Below, piece after piece: positions 1-5,093 of a DNA stretch of 5,093 bases. Numbering within the stretch: position 1 is the first letter of the stretch; every line of letters starts with the position of its first letter. Origin of the DNA: JAIVHC01 sp049975505 (GTDB taxonomy: Bacteria; Desulfobacterota; Desulfuromonadia; Desulfuromonadales; Desulfuromonadaceae); contig JBNGCY010000108.1 in assembly GCA_049975505.1 (NCBI GenBank), positions 1-5,093 on the forward strand. Reading direction: 5' to 3'. Position numbers and translations under genes: made by a program. The notes beneath the pieces are model-generated. The model saw only the letters and a list, made by a program, of their open reading frames with translations. It searched no databases and was not told the DNA's origin.

Positions 1-153
1 AAAGATGAGACCGCCTGTGGTGCAGGATTTGTAGGACGGAACGAATTGACCCTGACCATCCCTCCTTGCGGTTTGACATCTGTGCGTGAGAAAATATATC
101 CTCTGTTCTTATTTGCCCTGGTTGCTGTGTGGAATGTTATGTGCGAAAAGTAA
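1..153 (+). CDS. possible C-terminal end of an unrecognised protein (partial, 5' end outside window)
   Basis: Frame 1 is open from the first base to a TAA at 151-153, giving 50 residues; the other two plus-strand frames are stopped at 5-7 and 32-34. The fragment has a short segment of beta-strand character (NELTLTIPP, about residues 14-22) followed by a hydrophobic stretch at about residues 33-47 (IYPLFLFALVAVWNV) and a short MCEK tail. The first part faintly resembles the closing strand of a carbohydrate-enzyme beta-sandwich domain, but this is only an impression and no family is claimed. The stop lies 21 bp before the bax start. A good promoter-like sequence (73-100) falls inside this frame, so either the promoter lies within the end of the gene or the gene is not real. 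A minus-strand frame running off the left edge from an ATG at about 76-78 or nearby was not convincing. Confidence 0.35.
   Translation, partial: KDETACGAGFVGRNELTLTIPPCGLTSVREKIYPLFLFALVAVWNVMCEK
73..100 (+). promoter_or_regulatory. candidate sigma-70 promoter for the bax-like gene
   Basis: A perfect -35 hexamer TTGACA (73-78) is followed after 16 bp by TATATC (95-100), matching TATAAT at its first four positions, within the A/T-rich run at 91-99. Transcription would start near 106-108, leaving a leader of about 65-70 nt before the ATG at 175. This is a sequence match only, and it overlaps the possible upstream coding end. Confidence 0.45.
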
Positions 154-161
154 CTGGATGG

Positions 162-167
162 AAAGGA
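162..167 (+). promoter_or_regulatory. ribosome binding site of the bax-like gene
   Basis: AAAGGA at 162-167 lies 7 nt before the ATG at 175 and supports that start codon. Confidence 0.7.
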
Positions 168-174
168 TGTTCTG

Positions 175-894
175 ATGAATAAAAAGCGTATATACAGTTT
201 TTTTTATGCTCTTGTGGCCCTCGTTGTAGTAGTGGTGTTTGTGAAGATTAAGGATGTGGAGGCGCCGGAACCGAAAGAGAAAGAGGAGAAAGCTGAAGAA
301 GTTGTCCGGGTCAGTGTGTCGGAAAAAAAGCAGCGTTTCCTGGAGCAGATGGTTCCTGTGGTGGACAGGGTATATGCTGATTTGAAACAGCGCTACCAGG
401 AGGTGAAAAACCTGCTGGAACAGGGGCGGTCAGAGGGGCGTATTGCCGAATTGAAAAGGGAGTACAGAGCCGACACAGATGCCGAACTTCTGCAGGCGCT
501 TAAACCGCATCCTCCCAGTGTGACACTCGCGCAAGCCGCCATGGAAAGTGCGTGGGGGACGTCGCGCTTTTTTGTCGAAGCCAACAATGTGTTCGGTGTA
601 TGGTCGTTTAATGCCAATGAGCCGCGCATCGCTGCCGGCGAACAGCGTGGGGATAAGACCATCTGGGTGCGTAAGTATGATTCTCTTGAAGATTCAGTGC
701 GCGATTACTATCGTCTCCTCGGGCGCAGCGGGGCGTTTGAAGCCTTCCGCGAACTGCGGATGCACAGCACTGATCCGTATGCGCTGGTTAAAAAGCTGCA
801 TCGCTATTCAGAGAAAAAACATGCCTACGGCGAAGAACTATCAGCGGTAATTAGACACAACGAATTTACCCGCTTTGACGATGATCAGTCGTGA
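175..894 (+). CDS. bax: Bax-family membrane-anchored glucosaminidase (GH73-like)
   Basis: This 239-residue protein is a predicted peptidoglycan beta-N-acetylglucosaminidase of the Bax family (mannosyl-glycoprotein endo-beta-N-acetylglucosaminidase-like domain). A hydrophobic segment at residues 7-24, rich in valine and preceded by MNKKR, should act as an uncleaved signal anchor. It is followed by a charged Glu/Lys linker (about 27-45) and a helical region (50-100). The catalytic domain spans about 112-235: AQAAMESAWGTS (119-130) carries the likely general-acid glutamate E124, then NNVFGVWSF (137-145), and YDSLEDSVRDYYRLL (168-182), typical of the family. The conserved tail reads YSEKKHAYGEEL and then IRHNEFTRFD. 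E. coli Bax is slightly longer (about 274 residues). The catalytic domain would sit in the periplasm. The gene ends 7 bp from the convergent radical SAM gene. The family assignment is firm; the physiological role (cell-wall remodelling) is inferred. Confidence 0.88.
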   Translation: MNKKRIYSFFYALVALVVVVVFVKIKDVEAPEPKEKEEKAEEVVRVSVSEKKQRFLEQMVPVVDRVYADLKQRYQEVKNLLEQGRSEGRIAELKREYRADTDAELLQALKPHPPSVTLAQAAMESAWGTSRFFVEANNVFGVWSFNANEPRIAAGEQRGDKTIWVRKYDSLEDSVRDYYRLLGRSGAFEAFRELRMHSTDPYALVKKLHRYSEKKHAYGEELSAVIRHNEFTRFDDDQS

Positions 895-901
895 TATTAC
901 T

Positions 902-1792
902 TCAGTAGTAGCTTTCACAATATGCAGGGACGCTGTTGAACCAGTCAGGATGGCAGCGTGCCTGCATCAGTGCCGTACGGCAATCGTCTATCAGACGCTT
1001 ACGATCCTTGGGATAGGTTCCGGCAAGATTGAGAATGTTGGAGACATGATTTGAGCGCAGAATGGTTTTTTGCGGTTGCAGTCGCTCAACAATTGAGCAT
1101 GCCTCTTCAAGGATCTCGCCGTTGCTTAAGGGGTCAATAAGGGTGAAAAATTTATCGTTATGTCTTCGGAACAGGGTTAACAGCGAGAAATAAGCCGGCG
1201 AAAGTGAGTTTATCCACGCAGCGGTGGCGCGAGCATGCTCTGCCGAGCGCGCACGTCCGGCCAGCCCCAGAATCGCAGTTACCGAAATCTTTAATCCGGC
1301 GTTTTTAGCTTTATGACAGTATTTCAGCATGGAATCTGCATCATAGCCTTTGTTTGCCAACTCCAGAGTCCGATTGTCGCCACTTTCAAGTCCGAAATAG
1401 ATAATCCTGAGTTTGCGCGCCCGCAGTTCCTCAAGTTCCGATTTACTCTTCAGACTTAAGCTGCGGGGGGAGGCATACGCCCCCACCCGGTTAAGATTTG
1501 GCAGCATGTCAGCCAGAGCCTCCAGCAGAGCCATCAGGTTCTTGTGCGTATATACCAGCCCGTCTCCATCTCCGATAAATACACGTCTGACCAGACCTCG
1601 CTCCCGCCGGGGAAGATTCTCCAGTTCAGCCAGAATGTCATCCAGATCGCGCTCATAAAAGCGTTTGGTTTTGTACATGCCGCAGAAAGTGCATTGGTTC
1701 TGGCTGCATCCTACCGTGGCCTGAATTATCAGCGAATTGGCCTCGGAAGGAGGTCTGAATACGGGGGGAACGTATGTAAGGGAATCAAACAT
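902..1792 (-). CDS. radical SAM superfamily protein of unknown substrate
   Basis: This 296-residue protein has an N-terminal iron-sulfur motif C29-x4-C34-x2-C37, in the context TVGCSQNQCTFCGMYK. That spacing differs from the classic CX3CX2C but is usual, from memory, for a subfamily whose members read GC-x4-CTFC-x-MYK. Other radical SAM landmarks follow: FIGDGDGL (72-79), GAYASP (104-109), YFGLESGD (132-139) with the glutamate expected near SAM, and ISVTAILGLAGR (169-180). The C-terminal part keeps the family-like LRSNHVSNILNLAGTYPKD (245-263). No B12-binding domain, extra cluster-binding SPASM cysteines or TRAM domain is visible, so this is a minimal enzyme. It should be cytosolic and bind one [4Fe-4S] cluster, reductively cleaving SAM to a 5'-deoxyadenosyl radical. 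The substrate cannot be told from sequence. It lies 57 bp downstream of the rhomboid gene on the same strand. The ATG is supported by GAGGT 6 nt upstream. Confidence 0.9.
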   Translation of the reverse strand: MFDSLTYVPPVFRPPSEANSLIIQATVGCSQNQCTFCGMYKTKRFYERDLDDILAELENLPRRERGLVRRVFIGDGDGLVYTHKNLMALLEALADMLPNLNRVGAYASPRSLSLKSKSELEELRARKLRIIYFGLESGDNRTLELANKGYDADSMLKYCHKAKNAGLKISVTAILGLAGRARSAEHARATAAWINSLSPAYFSLLTLFRRHNDKFFTLIDPLSNGEILEEACSIVERLQPQKTILRSNHVSNILNLAGTYPKDRKRLIDDCRTALMQARCHPDWFNSVPAYCESYY

Positions 1793-1798
1793 CTGCAG

Positions 1799-1803
1799 AC
1801 CTC
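1799..1803 (-). promoter_or_regulatory. ribosome binding site of the radical SAM gene
   Basis: On the minus strand GAGGT (complement of ACCTC at 1799-1803) lies 6 nt before the ATG at 1792-1790, supporting that start. Confidence 0.55.
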
Positions 1804-1849
1804 AGAACGGAATATTTTTAACCTGCTACCGCCAGATTGAAAGCATGGA

Positions 1850-2614
1850 TCAAAAAGAAGATGGCGGACGGTAAGAGGCGTGGCGGCGCGGCGATTTCCA
1901 CAGCGCCAGGGCAATGCCGCCAATGAAGCCACCGATGTGAGCGCCATGGGCAATGCCGCCTGCACCTGAGGATGCAAACAGAAACGGGAGCAGGTTGTCA
2001 ATCAGAATGTAAAATCCCAGCACCAGCCGTGCCGGGAGATAGATGAAATCCATCAGGATGGGAAACAGAAATACAAAGGTCTTGACCCTGTTGTAGGGGA
2101 ACCAGATAAAATAGGCTCCGAGCACCCCTGAAATAGCCCCGGATGCACCCACCAGCGGGATGTTCGATCCGGGGGCAAAAACAGAAAAAAACAGAGTGGC
2201 CAGGACACCGCAGCCCAGATATGCGAGGAGGAAGCGCGCGCTCCCCAGACGGTATTCAACGTTGTCGCCGAATATCCACAGAAACAGCATGTTGCCGCCC
2301 AGATGCAAGAGACCGCCGTGCAGAAACATGGAAGTGAACAGGGTCAGCAGCGACGGTTCTGCAGGGCGGTAGCCGAACTCATAGATAAAAGGCTGATAGG
2401 CAGTGAGGTGCCCCAGTATCTGACGTAACTGCGCAGGGCTGTTGACCCCGATACTCTTCAGATACTCTGCCAGGCGCGGATCGGATAAATCCGGAGCGCT
2501 CATGCTTAATGGCAGGGTGAAAAGGACAAAAACCGCTATATTCAAGAGGATAAGCCCACGTGTAACGGGGCTGTAACCGGGTGGATTGGGGGTATCGGCA
2601 AATGGAAAAAACAT
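1850..2614 (-). CDS. rhomboid family intramembrane serine protease
   Basis: This 254-residue polytopic membrane protein cuts transmembrane substrates within the inner membrane. Key signatures are all present: HGGLLHLGGNMLFLW (99-113), containing the H104-x3-N108 pair that forms the oxyanion hole; the R-containing EYRLGSARF (120-128); GASGAISG (156-163) with nucleophile Ser158; and AHGAHIGGFIGG (222-233) with catalytic His226 in the last core helix. Hydrophobic segments lie at about 19-38, 88-116, 127-147, 153-172, 176-212 and 219-239. A loop of about 50 residues (39-88) between the first two segments carries YEFGYRPAEPS and is common in this group of bacterial rhomboids. The tail ends in basic residues, and no extra soluble domain is attached. 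It is the first gene of a minus-strand pair with the radical SAM gene. An AAAGGG lies 12 nt before the ATG, slightly far. Substrates are unknown. Confidence 0.92.
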   Translation of the reverse strand: MFFPFADTPNPPGYSPVTRGLILLNIAVFVLFTLPLSMSAPDLSDPRLAEYLKSIGVNSPAQLRQILGHLTAYQPFIYEFGYRPAEPSLLTLFTSMFLHGGLLHLGGNMLFLWIFGDNVEYRLGSARFLLAYLGCGVLATLFFSVFAPGSNIPLVGASGAISGVLGAYFIWFPYNRVKTFVFLFPILMDFIYLPARLVLGFYILIDNLLPFLFASSGAGGIAHGAHIGGFIGGIALALWKSPRRHASYRPPSSF

Positions 2615-2651
2615 CTATGCTTATAGCCCTTTCCGGGTTTATACCCGCTGG

Positions 2652-2702
2652 TTGACAGAATGGAACAGACAACATGTGCATTAAGAATATAAAGGATTGA
2701 GT
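2652..2702 (+). promoter_or_regulatory. candidate promoter and leader of the TRIC-FAH-DUF2520 group
   Basis: The 88-bp gap between the divergent rhomboid gene and the TRIC-like gene must hold promoters for both directions. On the plus strand a perfect TTGACA lies at 2652-2657, but at 16-19 bp spacing the -10 candidates (TGTGCA at 2675-2680, TGCATT at 2677-2682) are poor. A/T-rich TATAAA at 2688-2693 is too far away and overlaps the ribosome binding site. A minus-strand TATAAA (complement of 2638-2643) could serve the rhomboid gene but lacks a good -35. The assignment is tentative. Confidence 0.3.
2691..2696 (+). promoter_or_regulatory. ribosome binding site deciding the TRIC-like start
   Basis: AAAGGA at 2691-2696 directly abuts the in-frame TTG at 2697, leaving no spacer, but sits 6 nt before the in-frame GTG at 2703. 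The GTG is therefore the better start. Confidence 0.65.
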
Positions 2703-3338
2703 GTGAATCTTCTATATGCTTTTGATCTGCTTGGCACCGCAGCCTTTGCCGCCTCCGGGGCGTGGGCCGGAATCCGGCGCCGGATGGATCTGCTCGGGGT
2801 GCTGGTTCTGGGGGTGGTTACCGCGATCGGAGGCGGAACTCTGCGTGACATACTTCTCGGTGATATACCACCGTTCTGTCTGCAGAACGACACTTATATT
2901 TATCTTTCTATCGGGGTGGCTCTGGCGGTGTTTGTGTTTCATCGCTATCTGGAGGTGATAGCTCATCCTCTTCTCTATCTTGACGCCATTGGTCTTGCCA
3001 CCTTTGTGGTTATCGGCACCCAGAAAGCGATCAGTTTCGGGGCGAGTTTTATTGTAGCCGTTACCATGGGGGTGATGACCGCAACCGCAGGGGGCGTGAT
3101 CCGCGATATGCTCTCAAGTCAGGTGCCGCTGATTCTACGTAAGGAGATCTATGCCTCGGCGTGTATTGTCGGTGCGGCAATGTTGTATTTCGGCTATGCG
3201 CTGGACCTCAACCACACCCTGTCCGCAGTGGTGGCCGCCGGGCTGGTGATTGTCCTGCGCCTTCTCGCAATTCGACACAACTGGGCGCTGCCGCGCGCTG
3301 GCTCAGAAATGGATAATGGTCAGGAAAAACCGGATTAA
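2703..3338 (+). CDS. TRIC-type (UPF0126) cation channel family membrane protein, YicG/YadS-like
   Basis: From the GTG at 2703 this is a 211-residue inner-membrane protein with about seven hydrophobic segments (roughly 3-22, 29-48, 64-80, 89-105, 112-130, 150-166 and 172-190). It shows the internal duplication of the bacterial trimeric intracellular cation channel family: AIGGGTLRDILLGDIPP (41-57) in the first half and ATAGGVIRDMLSSQVPL (127-143) in the second, each a glycine-rich kink followed by an RD pair. The FDLLGTAAFAASGA opening is also typical. Prokaryotic members conduct monovalent cations such as K+ in structural studies; the cellular role in bacteria is not well established. The C-terminal 20 residues are polar. 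The start is chosen from ribosome binding site spacing; the TTG at 2697 would add two residues. The next gene begins 43 bp downstream on the same strand, so cotranscription is plausible. Confidence 0.88.
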   Translation: MNLLYAFDLLGTAAFAASGAWAGIRRRMDLLGVLVLGVVTAIGGGTLRDILLGDIPPFCLQNDTYIYLSIGVALAVFVFHRYLEVIAHPLLYLDAIGLATFVVIGTQKAISFGASFIVAVTMGVMTATAGGVIRDMLSSQVPLILRKEIYASACIVGAAMLYFGYALDLNHTLSAVVAAGLVIVLRLLAIRHNWALPRAGSEMDNGQEKPD

Positions 3339-3367
3339 ATGTCTTTGGGACCCCGATTTTGAAAAAC

Positions 3368-3373
3368 AGGAGG
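3368..3373 (+). promoter_or_regulatory. strong ribosome binding site deciding the FAH-family start
   Basis: AGGAGG at 3368-3373 is a full anti-Shine-Dalgarno match, 8 nt before the ATG at 3382. It argues strongly against the longer frame that begins upstream at 3250 inside the preceding gene. Confidence 0.85.
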
Positions 3374-3381
3374 ACGGATAT

Positions 3382-4038
3382 ATGCACAGTGTGACCTTGC
3401 AGGGTGAAAATGATGCAGTACGTGTGGGGAAGATTTTGTGTCTGGCACGTAACTATGTGGCCCACGCGCATGAATTGGGCAACGAGGTTCCTGCTGATTC
3501 GGTTCTGTTCAGCAAGCCGGCCAGCAGTATTATAAAAGATGGTGAGGATGTGATTATCCCCGCCTACTCCGACGATTGCCATCATGAAGCTGAACTCGCC
3601 CTCCTTATCGGAACGCGCGGTAAAGATGTGGCTCCCGAAAATGCCATGCATCTGGTTTGTGGCTATGGCGTTGCCATTGATATGACCTTGCGCGACACTC
3701 AGGCACACCTGAAAAGCAAGGGTTATCCATGGGATCTGGCCAAAGGCTTTGACACCTCATGCCCCCTTTCCGACTTTGTGCCCGCCGCGCACATTGAGGA
3801 TCCGCATCAACTCCGGATCCGCCTGGAGGTAAATGGGGAGCTGCGTCAGGATGGTAACACCAACTGCATGATCCAGCGTATCCCGCAGATTCTTGCCTTT
3901 GCCAGTCAGGCCTTCACCCTCGAGCCGGGAGACATCATTCTCACTGGTACTCCGGCCGGAGTGGGGCGGGTGATTCCCGGAGATCGCATGCGTGCCTGGA
4001 TAGACAGGGTGGGAACACTTGAGGTCGGCGTGAGATGA
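3382..4038 (+). CDS. fumarylacetoacetate hydrolase family protein (YcgM/FAHD1-like acylpyruvase)
   Basis: This 218-residue cytosolic enzyme matches the short FAH family in both length and motifs (E. coli YcgM and human FAHD1 are about 220 residues). The opening GKILCLARNYVAHAHELGNE (16-35) holds the conserved lid residues, probably H28 and E31. SVLFSKPASSII (40-51) follows. HHEAELALLIG (67-77) supplies metal ligands E69 and E71, and YGVAIDMTLRD (95-105) the third, D100. WDLAKGFDTSCPLS (117-130) carries the active-site lysine K121. GDIILTGTPAGVGRVIPGD (183-201) is the family's closing motif. Members bind Mg2+ or Mn2+ and cleave or decarboxylate acylpyruvates or oxaloacetate, or tautomerise oxaloacetate; the exact substrate here cannot be fixed. 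Its stop overlaps the next gene's ATG (ATGA at 4035-4038), indicating translational coupling. An in-frame upstream extension of 44 residues from 3250 would overlap the TRIC-like gene and lacks family similarity. Confidence 0.92.
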   Translation: MHSVTLQGENDAVRVGKILCLARNYVAHAHELGNEVPADSVLFSKPASSIIKDGEDVIIPAYSDDCHHEAELALLIGTRGKDVAPENAMHLVCGYGVAIDMTLRDTQAHLKSKGYPWDLAKGFDTSCPLSDFVPAAHIEDPHQLRIRLEVNGELRQDGNTNCMIQRIPQILAFASQAFTLEPGDIILTGTPAGVGRVIPGDRMRAWIDRVGTLEVGVR

Positions 4039-4922
4039 AGCCCCGCATCGCCATTGTCGGTCCCGGACGTGTCGGGCAGAGCATAGGCCGGCTGTTGTGC
4101 AGAGCAGGATATCCGGTGAGTGCCGTTGTCGGGCGGGATATGGATGCAACCCGGGCCGGGGCAGGGTTTATCGGAGCCGAACTGATGGCAACATCCCATC
4201 TCGAACGCTGCGGCAGTGCTGAAGTGATTTTTCTTACCGTTCCGGATGATGCTCTTGGCGCTGTAGCAGAGCAACTTGCAGGCATAGCTTTGCCCGCAGG
4301 CACCCTGGTGGTTCACTGTAGCGGTCTGCACACGACGGGGATTCTGTCCTCTGTTTGTGCATCCAGGCACGACATTCAAACTCTGGCCCTCCACCCCCTC
4401 CAGACCTTTGCTTCACCTGCCGCTGGATGCGAGGCTCTGCCCGGCAGTTACTGTTCCCTGCAGGGAGATGCGGATGCCCTGGAACACGGTCACCGCATAG
4501 CTGCAGATCTCGGCTGTCATCCATTTGTAATTGATGCAGGGCACAAGATCCGCTACCACGCTGCGGCCTGCATGGTGTCCAACTACATCACGGCCCTCAT
4601 TGATGCGGCGACTGAATTGTGCGCGGATATTCCCGACGCAGATAATATCTTCCCGGCCGCATTTAAACCCCTGCTTGAGGCGGCAGTGCGTAACAGCGTC
4701 AGTGCAGGTCCGACCCGCGCTCTTACCGGGCCTGTCGCGCGCGGGGATAGCGGCACACTTAAAGCGCACATCCTGGCTCTGGAGAAAGACAATCCTGACT
4801 TGCTGCCTCTGTACCGCATCCTGGGGCAGCATACCCTTGGCCTGGCGGAAAAGGGACACAGGCTTGATTCGGAGCACATTGAAGAACTGCGCACAATTTT
4901 ATCTCAGGGTGGAAACCTTTGA
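4035..4922 (+). CDS. Rossmann-like and DUF2520 domain protein (COG5495-like predicted dehydrogenase)
   Basis: This 295-residue protein has an N-terminal NAD(P)-binding Rossmann-like domain (1 to about 125) and a helical C-terminal DUF2520 domain (about 135-285). The dinucleotide loop is IAIVGPGRVGQSIGRLL (5-21), a GxGxxG variant with G9, G11 and G14. VVGRD (31-35) ends the second strand, and the arginine suggests NADP preference. VIFLTVPDDAL (64-74) and VVHCSGL (92-98) match the fold of 6-phosphogluconate/ketopantoate-type reductases. Family signatures are HPLQTF (120-125), KIRYHAAACMVSN (171-183) and TGPVARGDSGTL (231-242). From memory, relatives sit near panB/panC in several genomes and have been proposed as reductases linked to pantothenate synthesis, but the reaction is not established. 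It starts inside the stop of the FAH-family gene. A weak GAGG at 4021-4024 lies 10 nt upstream, so coupled translation is probably important. Confidence 0.9.
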   Translation: MKPRIAIVGPGRVGQSIGRLLCRAGYPVSAVVGRDMDATRAGAGFIGAELMATSHLERCGSAEVIFLTVPDDALGAVAEQLAGIALPAGTLVVHCSGLHTTGILSSVCASRHDIQTLALHPLQTFASPAAGCEALPGSYCSLQGDADALEHGHRIAADLGCHPFVIDAGHKIRYHAAACMVSNYITALIDAATELCADIPDADNIFPAAFKPLLEAAVRNSVSAGPTRALTGPVARGDSGTLKAHILALEKDNPDLLPLYRILGQHTLGLAEKGHRLDSEHIEELRTILSQGGNL

Positions 4923-5081
4923 TACAATACAACAACTGTCGGTGCTTTCTGTAAAAGCAGCATCCAGGTGGAAAATCGGTTTTTTTATCCTAAAGCTAGC
5001 GTATGCCGGTGTCGAAGAGAACCACAGAGATAATACGAAGGCGCATGGAAGCGCCGGTTTCAGGATCTAAAGGAGTGGATC
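4923..5081 (+). promoter_or_regulatory. 159-bp leader region with two small hairpins before the last gene
   Basis: No coding frame of note occupies this gap. It contains a 6-bp inverted repeat, TGCTTT (4943-4948) and AAAGCA (4954-4959), with a CTGTA loop; a seven-T run at 4980-4986; the NheI-like palindrome GCTAGC at 4995-5000; and a GC-rich hairpin GGCGC (5040-5044)/GCGCC (5051-5055) with a 6-nt loop ending 13 nt before the ribosome binding site. The T run is 20 nt after the first hairpin, so it is not a classic intrinsic terminator. TACAAT at 4923-4928 and GATAAT at 5029-5034 are possible -10 elements without good -35 partners. It may hold a promoter or regulatory RNA; no known riboswitch class was recognised. 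Confidence 0.3.
5069..5075 (+). promoter_or_regulatory. ribosome binding site of the last gene
   Basis: AAAGGAG at 5069-5075 stands 6 nt before the ATG at 5082, near-ideal placement, and is the main evidence that a gene starts there. Confidence 0.75.
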
Positions 5082-5093
5082 ATGGCTGACATA
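5082..5093 (+). CDS. start of an unidentified gene (partial, 3' end outside window)
   Basis: Only four codons are visible (MADI) before the window ends. The call rests on the strong ribosome binding site just upstream and on continuing in the same direction as the preceding genes. The 159-bp leader suggests its own promoter or regulation rather than simple coupling with the DUF2520 gene. No function can be inferred from four residues. Confidence 0.65.

Noticed and set aside
56..78. Minus-strand ATG near 54-56 preceded by AGGAGG, a possible divergent gene leaving the window
   Set aside because: The purine run is only about one base from the ATG, too close for normal initiation, and only about 18 codons are visible.
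3798..3822. Repeated GGATCCGC (3798-3805 and 3815-3822), also readable as an inverted repeat
   Set aside because: It lies within well-conserved FAH coding sequence, is short, and arises from the palindromic GGATCC occurring twice; no further copies are seen.
4413..4894. Long antisense open frames across the DUF2520 gene
   Set aside because: The plus-strand protein has clear family motifs along its whole length; the opposite-strand translations are rich in Arg, Ser and Cys and look like shadows.
4943..4986. Intrinsic terminator made of the TGCTTT/AAAGCA hairpin and the later T run
   Set aside because: The T run begins 20 nt after the stem, and the stem is short and A/T-rich, so it does not fit the usual form.
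4960..5030. Possible c-di-GMP-I (GEMM) riboswitch, suggested by an AAAGC...GCCGG...CGAAG order
   Set aside because: The conserved GNRA-capped hairpin and its flanking purine motifs are missing and the second hairpin cannot be drawn, so the resemblance is probably chance.
5045..5089. Short frame ATG 5045 to TGA 5087-5089 (14 codons), a possible leader peptide
   Set aside because: It has no properly spaced ribosome binding site, overlaps the start of the next gene and shows no attenuator-like codon run.

Overview
The window looks like ordinary, moderately GC-rich Gram-negative chromosome. Codon use, short intergenic gaps, AGGAGG/AAAGGA-type ribosome binding sites and the mix of gene families would fit an anaerobic proteobacterium of the Desulfuromonadales/Geobacter-Pelobacter kind. 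That placement is an inference from gene content; no rRNA or other taxonomic marker is present.

Layout: (i) 1-153, an open frame that could be the 3' end of an unrecognised plus-strand gene. (ii) 175-894 (+), a membrane-anchored Bax-family glucosaminidase. (iii) 902-1792 (-) and 1850-2614 (-), a radical SAM protein and a rhomboid intramembrane serine protease, transcribed rhomboid first and probably together; the radical SAM gene converges on bax with only 7 bp between the stop codons. (iv) An 88-bp divergent promoter region, 2615-2702. (v) A plus-strand group: a TRIC/UPF0126-type membrane protein (2703-3338), a fumarylacetoacetate-hydrolase-family enzyme (3382-4038) and a Rossmann-like/DUF2520 protein (4035-4922). 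The last two overlap by four bases (ATGA). (vi) A 159-bp leader followed by the first four codons of a further plus-strand gene at 5082.

How the genes work together: bax and rhomboid act at the envelope (peptidoglycan glycan cleavage and intramembrane proteolysis). The FAH and DUF2520 proteins are soluble enzymes tightly coupled in translation, which suggests a shared step in 2-oxo-acid or related metabolism. The TRIC-like protein is 43 bp upstream and may be cotranscribed. Two start sites are better placed downstream of the longest open frame (TRIC at GTG 2703, FAH at ATG 3382).

No tRNA, rRNA, CRISPR array, insertion sequence, phage gene or recognisable defence system was seen, and no gene-free stretch exceeds 300 bases. 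I do not see convincing evidence of a previously undescribed system. The most open questions are the substrate of the radical SAM protein, the FAH-DUF2520 pairing and the structured leader before the last gene.
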